Source of the DNA: Nitrosopumilus zosterae | GTDB lineage: Archaea; Thermoproteota; Nitrososphaeria; Nitrososphaerales; Nitrosopumilaceae | Direction: 5' to 3' | Assembly: GCF_025998175.1 (NCBI RefSeq) | Contig: NZ_AP026695.1 | Span: 798,038 to 862,037 of the forward strand | DNA: 64,000 nt | Shown here: positions 34,013-42,543 of the stretch, piece by piece | Position numbering within the stretch: the stretch's first letter is position 1 | How the letters are laid out: each line of letters starts with the position of its first letter | Translations under genes and position numbers: made by a program | Notes under the pieces: model-generated | The model's database searches: none | What the model was told of the DNA's origin: nothing | What the model saw: the letters and a program-made list of their open reading frames with translations, nothing else

Positions 34013-35875
34013 ATGCGTATATTGCAACTACATTGTGATAGCATTGAGTATACTCCAACGAAAAAGGAGATAAAATCAGCTGAAGACATTGAAAATCCTC
34101 AAACTCAAAGACTAGAAGAATTGGTAGTTGCTTTTGTTGCAATCGAAGATGGTGATGATTCTTCTGTTGCCCTAGATGCTATCTCTCAGATTAAAAATTC
34201 TATGGAAAAAATTGGATGCAAAAAATTACTGCTATACCCATATGCTCATTTGAGCTCCAATCTTGCAAAACCATCTGTTGCCATTTCATTATTGCAAGAA
34301 ATGGAAGACACTGCATCTGATCTTGATGTATCTCATTCTCCTTTTGGATGGACAAAATCTTACAAGCTGCAGGTCAAGGGACACCCATTAGCTGAAAGTT
34401 CCAAAGTCATAACAAAAGATTCTTCATCAAAAACTGAAGAACTAACTTCAGATGCACTGAAAGGTGAATCAAAAATTCGTTCAATATGGAAGATAATGTC
34501 TCCTGATGGAACAATGTCTAACATAGGAGATTTTGACTTTTCAAATTATAAAAAACTAGAATCTCTTGCTAAATACGAATCTGCAAAGCAGCGTAATGTG
34601 GATGAACCTCCACCACATGTTGCATTGATGAAGAAAATGGGCATTGCAGATTATGAACCAGCGTCTGACTCTGGCAACATGAGATTTTATCCAAATGGCA
34701 GGTTGATAAAATCTTTGATTGAACGCTATGTTACTGACAGAGTTAAAGAATATGGAGGTTATGAAGTTGAAACGCCAATCATGTATGATTCTGAGCATCC
34801 AAGTATGGTTAGCTACTTTAATCGATTTCCTGCAAGACAATACAATATTGATTCTGAGGGCAAAAAATTATTTTTAAGATTCGCCGCTTGCTTCGGACAA
34901 TTTCTTATGGCAAATCAATTTCAACTGTCTTACAAGAACCTACCTTACAGACTTTACGAGCTTACTAGATACAGCTTCAGAAGAGAGCAATCAGGAGAAC
35001 TTGTAGGTCTTAGACGTCTTAGGGCATTTACTATGCCTGATTGCCACGCATTTTGTAAAGACATGGAACAAGCAGTTGATGAAATTAAGGCCCGATTTGA
35101 TTTGTCACAAAGTGTTCTGTCTGAACTTGGAATTAATGAATCTGATTATGATATGGCAATTAGATTTACTGAAGACTTTTACAATGAAAATAAATCTTCC
35201 ATCGAGGAATTAGTCAAGAAACATGGAAAACCAGTTCTAGTTGAAATGTGGAAAGAAAAGTTCTTTTATTTTGTTCTAAAGTGGGAGTTTAACTTTGTTG
35301 ATGGACTTGGAAAGGCATCTGCTCTGTCTACAGATCAAATTGATGTGGAAAATGGTGAAAGATATGGCATTGAGTTTATTGATGAAAACAACACTGCGCA
35401 GCATCCTATTATTTTACATAATTCCCCTAGTGGTGCAATTGAGCGAATCATCTATTCATTACTGGAAAAGGCTGCAAAAGATTCCAAGGAAGGGAGAAAA
35501 CCCCAATTTCCACTGTGGTTGGCCCCCACACAAGTAAGAATAATCCCATTAAATGCAGAATTTAATGACTATTGTAAATCACTAACAGAAAAAATATCAA
35601 TTAATAATGTTCGAGTGGATATTGATGATAGAAATGAAAGTATTGGAAAAAGAATTCGTGAAGCAGAAAAAGAATGGATTAGATACATTTTGGTAATTGG
35701 TGAAAAAGAGACAAATTCTCAAAATCTAAGTATTCGTGATAGACAGACAGGCGCTGTTAGAGAATTGTCATTTGATGATTTCTTAAACGAAATAAATGAG
35801 CAAACTAGAGGAAAACCTTTTACAGGTTTGAATTTGCCAAAATACCTCTCAAAGAGACCGCAACTGATGGTGTAA
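34013..35875 (+). CDS. thrS: threonyl-tRNA synthetase, archaeal type
   Basis: A 620-residue class II synthetase. The N-terminus MRILQLHCDSIEYTPTKKEI is the archaeal D-aminoacyl-tRNA deacylase-like editing domain. The catalytic core has YELTRYSFRREQSG (motif 2) and RRLRAFTMPDCHAF, with motif 3 near FPLWLAPTQVRI at the junction to the anticodon-binding domain. It charges tRNA-Thr. It is followed after 3 bp by the agmatinase gene, so the two are likely co-transcribed. Confidence 0.95.
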   Translation: MRILQLHCDSIEYTPTKKEIKSAEDIENPQTQRLEELVVAFVAIEDGDDSSVALDAISQIKNSMEKIGCKKLLLYPYAHLSSNLAKPSVAISLLQEMEDTASDLDVSHSPFGWTKSYKLQVKGHPLAESSKVITKDSSSKTEELTSDALKGESKIRSIWKIMSPDGTMSNIGDFDFSNYKKLESLAKYESAKQRNVDEPPPHVALMKKMGIADYEPASDSGNMRFYPNGRLIKSLIERYVTDRVKEYGGYEVETPIMYDSEHPSMVSYFNRFPARQYNIDSEGKKLFLRFAACFGQFLMANQFQLSYKNLPYRLYELTRYSFRREQSGELVGLRRLRAFTMPDCHAFCKDMEQAVDEIKARFDLSQSVLSELGINESDYDMAIRFTEDFYNENKSSIEELVKKHGKPVLVEMWKEKFFYFVLKWEFNFVDGLGKASALSTDQIDVENGERYGIEFIDENNTAQHPIILHNSPSGAIERIIYSLLEKAAKDSKEGRKPQFPLWLAPTQVRIIPLNAEFNDYCKSLTEKISINNVRVDIDDRNESIGKRIREAEKEWIRYILVIGEKETNSQNLSIRDRQTGAVRELSFDDFLNEINEQTRGKPFTGLNLPKYLSKRPQLMV

Positions 35876-35878
35876 AAA

Positions 35879-36751
35879 ATGAGTTTTTTTGATTTATACA
35901 TGAATAGGAATCCGTTGATTACGTCGTCTGATGATGACACTGAACCTGTAGCCACTGTCTTTGGCGTTCCGTTCGACTCGACTCACTCTTACAAACCTGG
36001 TTGTAGATTTGGACCTGATGCAATTCGTGATTCTTTTAACAACATTGAGATATTTCATCCTGATTTAGGAGTTAACTTAGAAACTGTAAACATTGAAGAT
36101 CTTGGCAACACACGTCATACTGTTGTCGCCTCTGAAATGATCGACATGGTCAAGAAAATTACCACAGAACTTGTTGCAAAACAACGTCAACTCTTCATTC
36201 TGGGTGGTGAGCATTCTATCACTTATGGTACTTACACAAGTTTTCCAAAAGAGACAGGATATATTGTATTTGATGCTCATTATGATTTACGTGATGAGTT
36301 TGCTGATATCAAATTAAGCCATGCATCATATCTTAGACGAGTAGTTGAGGAGAGAGGCTCTGAAAACATTTTGCATGTTGGTGCTAGAGCTTTTGTAAAA
36401 GAAGAACTGGAGTTTCTTAAAGAAAATAACATCAAAACAATTTCTGACAGGGAAATTAGAGATGGAAAAGGCCCTCAACTACTAAAAGATCATGTGTCTA
36501 CTTTTGATACTATATATTCTAGTTTTGATCTTGACGTACTTGATCCTGCATTTGCCCCAGGTGTAGGAAATCCTGAAGCCGTTGGCATTACATCTAGGGA
36601 GTTGTTTGATATGATTCATTCATTTTCAGAAACAAAGGTAATTGGTGTGGATGTTGTAGAACTAAATCCATATCATGATAATGGATCAACTGCATCACTT
36701 GCTGCAAAAATAATCTCTACATTAATTGCCATGAATCTTTCACCTAATTAA
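35879..36751 (+). CDS. speB: agmatinase/arginase family ureohydrolase
   Basis: A 290-residue binuclear manganese enzyme. Metal motifs are GGEHSITYG, FDAHYDL and SSFDLDVLDPAFAPGVGNPE; the final VDVVELNP completes the family pattern. It hydrolyses agmatine to putrescine and urea, which would supply polyamines and possibly urea nitrogen; polyamines also feed deoxyhypusine synthase, which is encoded in this window. Agmatinase is favoured over arginase on archaeal precedent. It starts 3 bp after thrS. Confidence 0.87.
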   Translation: MSFFDLYMNRNPLITSSDDDTEPVATVFGVPFDSTHSYKPGCRFGPDAIRDSFNNIEIFHPDLGVNLETVNIEDLGNTRHTVVASEMIDMVKKITTELVAKQRQLFILGGEHSITYGTYTSFPKETGYIVFDAHYDLRDEFADIKLSHASYLRRVVEERGSENILHVGARAFVKEELEFLKENNIKTISDREIRDGKGPQLLKDHVSTFDTIYSSFDLDVLDPAFAPGVGNPEAVGITSRELFDMIHSFSETKVIGVDVVELNPYHDNGSTASLAAKIISTLIAMNLSPN

Positions 36752-36848
36752 CAAAATATTATTTTTCATGAATTCATTAAATTTGACTCTAGATTGCTTC
36801 ATTTTTGGTGCTGTTGCCTTTATTAGCTAGTGGTGTTGGGATTATCAC

Positions 36849-37421
36849 GTGCTAAATAATCTTCGTGAAACACTTCGACCAACACTTGAAAAAATCGGAA
36901 AAGGATTTGCATCTACAGGACTGTCTCCAAATTTTTGGACTGTTATTGGTCTTGCATTTGCATTGATCTCTGCTATAGTTTACGGTATTGGAATTGAATA
37001 CGGATTAATTCTAGGTGGAGTGCTGCTACTTGTTTCAGGATTTTTTGATATGGTGGATGGCCAGGTAGCAAGGGTTACTGGCAAGACATCAAAAAAAGGA
37101 TCTTATCTTGATTCTATGTTTGATAAAATATCTGAAGTTGCAATATTCTTGGGAATTTTAATTGGAGGATATGCAGAACCTTATCTCGTTTTACTTGCAA
37201 TCACTCTGTCATTATTGGTAAGCTATGCTAGAGCAAAATCTGATGCTATAAACATAAAACTTCAAGGAATAGGGATTGGTGAAAGAGCTGAGCGGTTACT
37301 AGTAATTTCAATTGTAGGAATTATTGGTTTTATGGATATTGCAGTTGTGATTGTAGTGATTATTGCTGGTATAACTTTAATCCAGAGAATGATTGTTACT
37401 GCTAAAAACATCGATGAATGA
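36849..37421 (+). CDS. CDP-alcohol phosphatidyltransferase (archaetidylinositol phosphate synthase-like)
   Basis: A 190-residue membrane enzyme with six helices. The catalytic signature D-x2-D-G-x2-A-R-x8-G-x3-D-x3-D is complete at residues 67-92 (D67, D70, G71, A74, R75, G84, D88, D92). It transfers a CDP-activated lipid to an alcohol; the archaeal enzymes of this type make archaetidylinositol phosphate. The start is GTG 36849. Its stop is 2 bp from the convergent S26e gene. Confidence 0.85.
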   Translation: MLNNLRETLRPTLEKIGKGFASTGLSPNFWTVIGLAFALISAIVYGIGIEYGLILGGVLLLVSGFFDMVDGQVARVTGKTSKKGSYLDSMFDKISEVAIFLGILIGGYAEPYLVLLAITLSLLVSYARAKSDAINIKLQGIGIGERAERLLVISIVGIIGFMDIAVVIVVIIAGITLIQRMIVTAKNIDE

Positions 37422-37423
37422 TA

Positions 37424-37711
37424 CTAACGTAGTTTTCCACGTTTTCTTCTACTGTCTTCTGATCTAATTTTAAGAATTTTAAAATGAATTGCACATGAAA
37501 TACAATACCATTTCAAGACTGTTGGAGATGCAATATAAGCTCCCTGTGCTCGTAATTCTTTAGCTAATGTATGTTCCACCAAATTTAATCTGGATGTGAC
37601 TTTTTTTGCTTTGTCTTTTGGAACTGTTTGACCGCAGTTTGTACATTGTACTGTACCTGATGATCCTTTTCCTCCTTTGGTACGTCCTCTACTTGCACGC
37701 TTAAGTGGCAT
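37424..37711 (-). CDS. rps26e: 30S ribosomal protein S26e
   Basis: A 95-residue basic protein with Cys pairs CTNCGQ and CISCAIH for one zinc, and Arg/Gly-rich N-terminus MPLKRASRGRTKGG. It matches S26e, found in eukaryotes and in TACK-group archaea. It sits near the mRNA exit channel of the small subunit. An ATG 12 bp upstream (37723) would add four hydrophobic residues; the MPLKRAS start is preferred. Confidence 0.9.
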   Translation of the reverse strand: MPLKRASRGRTKGGKGSSGTVQCTNCGQTVPKDKAKKVTSRLNLVEHTLAKELRAQGAYIASPTVLKWYCISCAIHFKILKIRSEDSRRKRGKLR

Positions 37712-37900
37712 GAGAATAAACAATTTTGCCTACTTATAATCTTGTGGACAAAAGGTTCCGTTGGGTTGTCAAATTCAATCCGTATCTCTCTCACGAATAC
37801 TGATTTTGTACCTGTTTCCTAGATTTCACATGGCAGAAATCCACGATTGATCATTTTGATCACCTTGATTGGTATTAATACAAAAATCATACTAGAATCA

Positions 37901-38758
37901 ATGCAACAACAAGATTTAGATCCTAAAAATTTTAGAAAGAGTGAACTTGGAATAATTGAGCATGTAAATGATGTCAGTTTGGAATTTTCATCAATGTTGG
38001 GGTTGGAGTTTCAAGCAGGACAAATTTACATGACTTTGTTGAGGGTGGGACCCACTACGACTGGAGCATTGGCAAAAGAGATGAAAATTGACCGAAACAA
38101 AATCTATCGTGTCATCGAAGACCTTGTGAGTGCTGGTTTTGTTTCAATGACAATATCTAGCCCAAAATTATGTATTCCGACAGATCCTGAAAATGCGATT
38201 GAACTGGTCTTAAATAAAAAGAAAAAAGAGATAGACAAAATTAACAAATTCAAAAAAGAGATGATTCAAAAAATTGACGGTGTAATAACTGCGCCATTTG
38301 GTACTTCAATTCCTACATTTCGCGTGATTCAAGGATTAAACAATGTTTATTCTAGTATTGGTATTTCGATTGAAAATTCTAGTGATGTAGTCTACATTGT
38401 TACCTCTATCAAAGACATTATTCGAATGTATCATAGTGACATCCCCGAAAAAATCAAAATATGTACAAAAAATGGCGGCAAAGTTTTTGTAATTACAAAC
38501 TCTGATGAGAAAAAAATGTTGCCATACATTAAACGTCTTAATGCAACTGAAGTAAAAATTGGCAAACTTCCATCAAATGGAAGAATATTGGCATTTGAAA
38601 ATAAACAAATGTTTATGTCTGATTCTACTAATGTTAATGACTTTATGGATGAAAGCTCAGATATCTCATTATGCACTGATGCAACTGAAATGACTCATAA
38701 TATTACGAAACTATGTCAATTTTTATGGGAAGTCTCAACACCAATAAATTTGAAATAA
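37901..38758 (+). CDS. TrmB-family transcriptional regulator (paralogue 2)
   Basis: A 285-residue regulator from ATG 37901; an upstream in-frame extension to 37847 is unlikely because a TATA-like GGTATTAATAC lies at about 37870. The N-terminal winged helix contains TTGALAKEMKIDRNKIYRVI and the C-terminal domain RMYHSDIPEKIKICTKNGGK, both closely matching the regulator at 8968-9825, including shared SSPKLCI and FNATE/LNATE segments. The two arose by duplication. The effector and targets are unknown. Confidence 0.85.
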   Translation: MQQQDLDPKNFRKSELGIIEHVNDVSLEFSSMLGLEFQAGQIYMTLLRVGPTTTGALAKEMKIDRNKIYRVIEDLVSAGFVSMTISSPKLCIPTDPENAIELVLNKKKKEIDKINKFKKEMIQKIDGVITAPFGTSIPTFRVIQGLNNVYSSIGISIENSSDVVYIVTSIKDIIRMYHSDIPEKIKICTKNGGKVFVITNSDEKKMLPYIKRLNATEVKIGKLPSNGRILAFENKQMFMSDSTNVNDFMDESSDISLCTDATEMTHNITKLCQFLWEVSTPINLK

Positions 38759-38798
38759 TTCTTCATATGAAAGTAAGACTAACTTTAATTCGATGATT

Positions 38799-39242
38799 TT
38801 ATGTTAGCTCTTCAACTGACACACTGATGTTAAGTAAATCTGAGATTGCAGTTGCATTTGTGGTGGAAATTAATTGATTTGTAATAATTCCGTTGGCTGG
38901 AATGGATGACGTAGTTGTACATGCTGGAGTGCCACCTGCAGATGGATTGAATATTCCTATCGGACCTTCAATTACTAGACATACTTCATACGAATGTGAA
39001 TTAAGCGGGTCTTCATTTCCAACTGAAAAATTTATCGCATCTGTCTCTATCACTCCGTTTCCTGCAACTTCTTGAATGAAATCAATTGACGTAATATTTA
39101 CACTAGGGGCGGGAACTTCTACATTATCACTAGCGCCAATTAGATTGAATGAAAGAGGTGTTGAAATAGTAGCTCCAAAAGCCAAAGTCGATGTTGTTAA
39201 AATGGCAATTCCTATAATTGCGGTTATTGCTGTGCTATTCAT
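38799..39242 (-). CDS. small secreted protein
   Basis: A 147-residue exported protein. MNSTAITAIIGIAILTTSTL then AFGA is a signal peptide, so the start is ATG 39242 although the frame is open to 39383. The mature part is a beta-rich Ser/Thr/Asn domain with two Cys (SYEVCLVIEG and GTPACTTT) that may form a disulfide. Its start overlaps the stop of the zinc-ribbon gene upstream by 8 bp. No family is recognised. Confidence 0.65.
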   Translation of the reverse strand: MNSTAITAIIGIAILTTSTLAFGATISTPLSFNLIGASDNVEVPAPSVNITSIDFIQEVAGNGVIETDAINFSVGNEDPLNSHSYEVCLVIEGPIGIFNPSAGGTPACTTTSSIPANGIITNQLISTTNATAISDLLNISVSVEELT

Positions 39243-39417
39243 GATTTCTCCTAAAAATTTTTCTTGACTTGCCGTCTCTGTTATTTTTGATATTTTCAAA
39301 TTTGTTCCAATAGGGAGTCTTGCAGCTAGCACATCGTAATGGTTTATCATCGAACCTGGACAACCATTCATGTTCACAAACATCGCATTTCCACACCGGT
39401 TTTGTACCGAGCCCCAT
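39235..39417 (-). CDS. small zinc-ribbon protein
   Basis: A 60-residue protein with WKCDVCEHEW at about residue 9 and LRCASCKTPYW at about 28, a compact rubredoxin/zinc-ribbon-like C-x2-C ... C-x2-C arrangement, then a basic tail. It overlaps the next gene by 8 bp. Many archaeal proteins of this size act as zinc-ribbon adaptors; the partner is unknown. Confidence 0.68.
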   Translation of the reverse strand: MGLGTKPVWKCDVCEHEWLSRFDDKPLRCASCKTPYWNKFENIKNNRDGKSRKIFRRNHE

Positions 39418-39640
39418 TACTAATGGTGTACACTATTTGAAATTAAACCGTGTTCTGCTTAAATTGAGCATATCTTTTTTCTCCATTTGATGTTGGTCGT
39501 TAGTATTGAATCTAAATTGATTCCAAAATATGGGTTTTGTATAATGTGAATGGGGAAAAATGCGGAATTGCTAAATTTTACTATAATTCAACCAAAAAAG
39601 ATCTTGTTTTAATTCTAGTTGATTACTTTAAAATGTAATA

Positions 39641-39748
39641 ATGCGTGGGCTTTGTCATAGTTGCTTTCGGTCTGGTGTTGACCTTGTGATAGAAAAGGGC
39701 ACCATTCTTTGTAAAGATTGCAATGACAAAAAAAATGCAAAAAACTAA
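39641..39748 (+). CDS. 35-residue CxxC mini-protein
   Basis: Read directly from sequence: ATG 39641 to TAA 39748. The peptide MRGLCHSCFRSGVDLVIEKG has CHSC, and ILCKDCND completes a C-x2-C ... C-x2-C zinc set within 27 residues. It lies immediately before, and overlaps the open frame of, the PfkB gene, which starts at 39774. Small size makes it uncertain. Confidence 0.5.
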   Translation: MRGLCHSCFRSGVDLVIEKGTILCKDCNDKKNAKN

Positions 39749-39773
39749 ATCTCTAGTCTCTAAAATAAAAAAA

Positions 39774-40643
39774 ATGAAACTAGCCATATTTGCTCATTGT
39801 GCAATTGATACAATATCTATTGATGACTCCAAATACGAACAGATTGGAGGTTCATCATGTTACTGTGGAATCACTGCAAGGCAATTGAAATTTGATGTTG
39901 ATCTTTTTACAAAATTTGGTCCTGACTTTCCTAAACAATATCTTGCTGAAAACAAAATAAATTTTATAAATTCTGAATCAGAAAAGAATACCACTAAATT
40001 TCTTATTTCCATTAATGGCTCCAATAGAACGCTGAAACTTGAAAATGAGTGTGATCCTGTAGATTATTCCAAAATAGATGCTGATGGGCATATTGTCAGT
40101 CCTATATTCCATGAAGTTTCTCAAGATGTTTTCAAGAAAATTAAAGACGACTCAAATTTTCTTTTTGTTGATCCTCAGGGATTTTTGAGACAAAAAGATG
40201 CTCAAAATAATATCTTCTTACAAAAAACTGAACTTGATTTGTCAAATGTGAATGCAATTAAAATTAATCCTGAGGAAGGTGAATGTCTTGTTAATGGGTC
40301 TCATGATGAAATGATGTTGTCTTTACAAAAAAAAGGAGTTCAATATGTTCTTCTTACAAATAAGACCGATGTGTCTCTTTTGGTAAAAGATAAAATTTAT
40401 TCAATCACACTTCCAAACAAGAACATTCATGACACAACTGGAATCGGAGATATCTTTTGCTCTGCATTCACATGTACGATGTTAAAGGAAAAGGATTTTT
40501 TGTGGGCCCTCTCTTTTGCCGGTGGAGCAGCTCAGGCTGCACTTGATTCAAAAAATATAGGATTGCAGAAAATCCCTCAAAAGGGGACAATTCAAAATAA
40601 CGCATCGTATTTTTACAATTTAATAAAATTCAGAGATTTATAG
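39774..40643 (+). CDS. PfkB-family sugar kinase
   Basis: A 289-residue ribokinase-fold kinase. The C-terminal signature NIHDTTGIGDIFCSAFTC carries the catalytic Asp (the D of GIGD) and anion hole; the N-terminal GGSSCYCG is the sugar-contact region. The substrate could be ribose, myo-inositol or a nucleoside. ATG 39774 (MKLAIFAHC) is preferred over ATG 39723, which overlaps the preceding mini-ORF. Confidence 0.83.
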   Translation: MKLAIFAHCAIDTISIDDSKYEQIGGSSCYCGITARQLKFDVDLFTKFGPDFPKQYLAENKINFINSESEKNTTKFLISINGSNRTLKLENECDPVDYSKIDADGHIVSPIFHEVSQDVFKKIKDDSNFLFVDPQGFLRQKDAQNNIFLQKTELDLSNVNAIKINPEEGECLVNGSHDEMMLSLQKKGVQYVLLTNKTDVSLLVKDKIYSITLPNKNIHDTTGIGDIFCSAFTCTMLKEKDFLWALSFAGGAAQAALDSKNIGLQKIPQKGTIQNNASYFYNLIKFRDL

Positions 40644-40688
40644 TTCTCCTAATTTTTTAAAAACTATTCTTTTTGTACAATTCCGTTT

Positions 40689-40898
40689 TTACGGATTTAG
40701 ATTTTTAAAATCTAGGCATTTGGAATCATATTCGCCCAAGTATCGTGGTTTTTTAGTTAAACTGTCTTCAACCCAGATTTCACACGTTTCAACATCTATG
40801 AATTTTTTATCTGAATCATTGCTGACAAATTGTACTATTAAAATTCCTAAAAGTATGACAATCAAAATCATCGGTAATTTTTTTGAAGAAATATCCAT
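40689..40898 (-). CDS. small single-pass membrane protein
   Basis: A 69-residue protein with an N-terminal membrane helix (LPMILIVILLGILIVQFV, about residues 8-25) and a small outward domain with two Cys (ETCEIWVED and DSKCLDF). It may be an anchored extracytoplasmic peptide with one disulfide. Function unknown. Confidence 0.5.
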   Translation of the reverse strand: MDISSKKLPMILIVILLGILIVQFVSNDSDKKFIDVETCEIWVEDSLTKKPRYLGEYDSKCLDFKNLNP

Positions 40899-41020
40899 AA
40901 ATCTGATTTGAAAATTTTCAAACTTAAGCCTATTGTTTTGTCTTGTAGGAAATTATTTTTACAATGAAACTTAAAATCAACAAAGACAAATATTCAACAA
41001 CCCTTTAATTTATTCAAAGC

Positions 41021-41221
41021 ATGGATGGTCCATCAGAAATCAATTCTGTATACTGGGATGAACATACCAAGTCTTGGCAATACAAGATTGTCAAAGTTGA
41101 GGAATATCATGGATTTGTAGAATGCCAACATTGTAGAAAACCTATGTCTCATAATGTGAAATCTGATGGAGAATTCAAAGTAATCTATGTCAAATGTGGG
41201 TGCACTAGAAATGGCAGATAA
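41021..41221 (+). CDS. small Cys-rich protein
   Basis: A 66-residue protein with ECQHCRKPMSHNV and VKCGCTRNGR, giving C-x2-C ... C-x-C, a likely zinc site. The N-terminus (SVYWDEHTKSWQYKIVKVEE) is a small beta hairpin. It has its own promoter region. Function unknown. Confidence 0.68.
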   Translation: MDGPSEINSVYWDEHTKSWQYKIVKVEEYHGFVECQHCRKPMSHNVKSDGEFKVIYVKCGCTRNGR

Positions 41222-41299
41222 ACAGTAAATCTCAATTGACTGTTTCTAACATACAAAATTTTACGCACAAAATACCAAATATTCTTTTATTATACTGAA

Positions 41300-42313
41300 T
41301 TGATTGTTTCTTCTGTGCAAATAGGAATATACGGTTCTGGGACTGCAGAAAATGCAGCAAAGATAATCAAAAAAATTTTAGACGAAAATGCCATTAAATC
41401 ATTTCCTATAACAAAATCAAAAACAAAACCAGCGGACTGCGTTATTGTTTTGGGGGGAGACAAAGGTGTTAGAAATTATTTTCACAGGACATTTGATTCC
41501 ACTTCGCCTGTGTTGGGTATTAGTGAAGGAGAAGCAAGCGGATTCTTGGCACAGATTGAACTTAGGGAATTTTCATCATTTGTTGGTATTTTAAAAAAAC
41601 AAAATTATACAGTTGAGGAAGTTCCGCGGCTTGGAGTCAAAATTGATGGAAAAAGCGTATATCCGGTTCTAAATGATGTTGCTGTGTTTTCATCAAAGAG
41701 TGCCATGCTAATGGAGCATTCGTTGAGAGTGAATGGTGAAGAGGTGTGGCATGATAACAGTGATGGAATTATTGTATCAACGCCAATCGGTTCTTCTGCA
41801 TATTCGATGTCTGCAGGTGGACCCGTTCTATTTCAAGATTCAGCAGTGTTTGAAATAATTTCTGTCAATTCACTTGACGTCACAAGAAGACCCATCATTG
41901 TATCTAATGAAAGCCTGATTGAAATTGACGATGTCTCTGCAAGAATACACTGTGAAGCTATACTTGATGGTCTAGATAGATTCAAGGTGAACAAAACTGT
42001 AGAATGTACTCAATTTTTCCCTCCGGCTAAAATTATTCGTCTAAAAAAAGATTCTACGGCAATCTCTGCGCTTGCTAAGAAAGTTCATTTGGCAGAAGAA
42101 TTACTCAGCATGCCACCAAGCTCAAAATTACTGTTGAAAACATTGGAATATGAAGGCGCATTAACCCAAAAGGATCTTGTAAACAAGACCTTACTTCCTG
42201 ATAGAACTGTTCGATTGGCATTAAGCCATCTGTTGAAAAAAGGATACGTGAAAAAGAAAGTCTCTATTCGAGATGCTAGACAGAAAATTTACCAAATATC
42301 CAAAATTGAATAA
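41300..42313 (+). CDS. nadK: NAD kinase fused to a C-terminal winged helix
   Basis: A 337-residue protein. Residues 1-255 are NAD kinase, which makes NADP: VLGGDKGVRN at 50-59, LNDVAVFS at about 124, and SDGIIVSTPIGSSAYSMSAG at about 148-167. The usual GGDGT reads GGDKG at 52-56; the catalytic Asp is kept but the phosphate-contacting Gly is a Lys. Residues about 270-337 form a MarR-like winged helix (LTQKDLVNKTLLPDRTVRLA), absent from most NAD kinases. The fusion suggests self-regulated or DNA-linked control of NADP supply. The start is TTG, behind a TATA-like TTTTATTATACT. Confidence 0.83.
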   Translation: MIVSSVQIGIYGSGTAENAAKIIKKILDENAIKSFPITKSKTKPADCVIVLGGDKGVRNYFHRTFDSTSPVLGISEGEASGFLAQIELREFSSFVGILKKQNYTVEEVPRLGVKIDGKSVYPVLNDVAVFSSKSAMLMEHSLRVNGEEVWHDNSDGIIVSTPIGSSAYSMSAGGPVLFQDSAVFEIISVNSLDVTRRPIIVSNESLIEIDDVSARIHCEAILDGLDRFKVNKTVECTQFFPPAKIIRLKKDSTAISALAKKVHLAEELLSMPPSSKLLLKTLEYEGALTQKDLVNKTLLPDRTVRLALSHLLKKGYVKKKVSIRDARQKIYQISKIE

Positions 42314-42317
42314 TCTT

Positions 42318-42473
42318 TCAAGACTCTTCTCTGGAAATTTTTTTTGTATGTGAAGTGTCATTTTCTACTGCTTCATCAATTCGTTTCTGAATATTTTTCC
42401 TAAAACAGTCCTCAGAACAACAACCTTTCACACCTGTTTCGTATACTCTGCCACATTCCTTACATTCTGTCAA
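42318..42473 (-). CDS. small zinc-binding protein
   Basis: Read from sequence: TTG 42473 to TGA 42318, 51 residues. The peptide MTECKECGRVYETG then KGCCSEDCFRK has C-x2-C and C-x4-C pairs. This resembles small zinc-binding proteins that recognise nucleic acids or proteins. It converges with nadK, 4 bp apart, and precedes pyrG's stop by 70 bp. Confidence 0.55.
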   Translation of the reverse strand: MTECKECGRVYETGVKGCCSEDCFRKNIQKRIDEAVENDTSHTKKISREES

Positions 42474-42543
42474 AACTTACAAAAACTTGATTTTTTAAGT
42501 ATATAGTGAAAACTGTCATTTCCCATAATTGGGATTCAATTCC

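Noticed and set aside
39076-39267. Plus-strand frame opposite the secreted protein at 38799-39242
   Set aside because: The minus strand has a clear signal peptide and coding character; this is a shadow.
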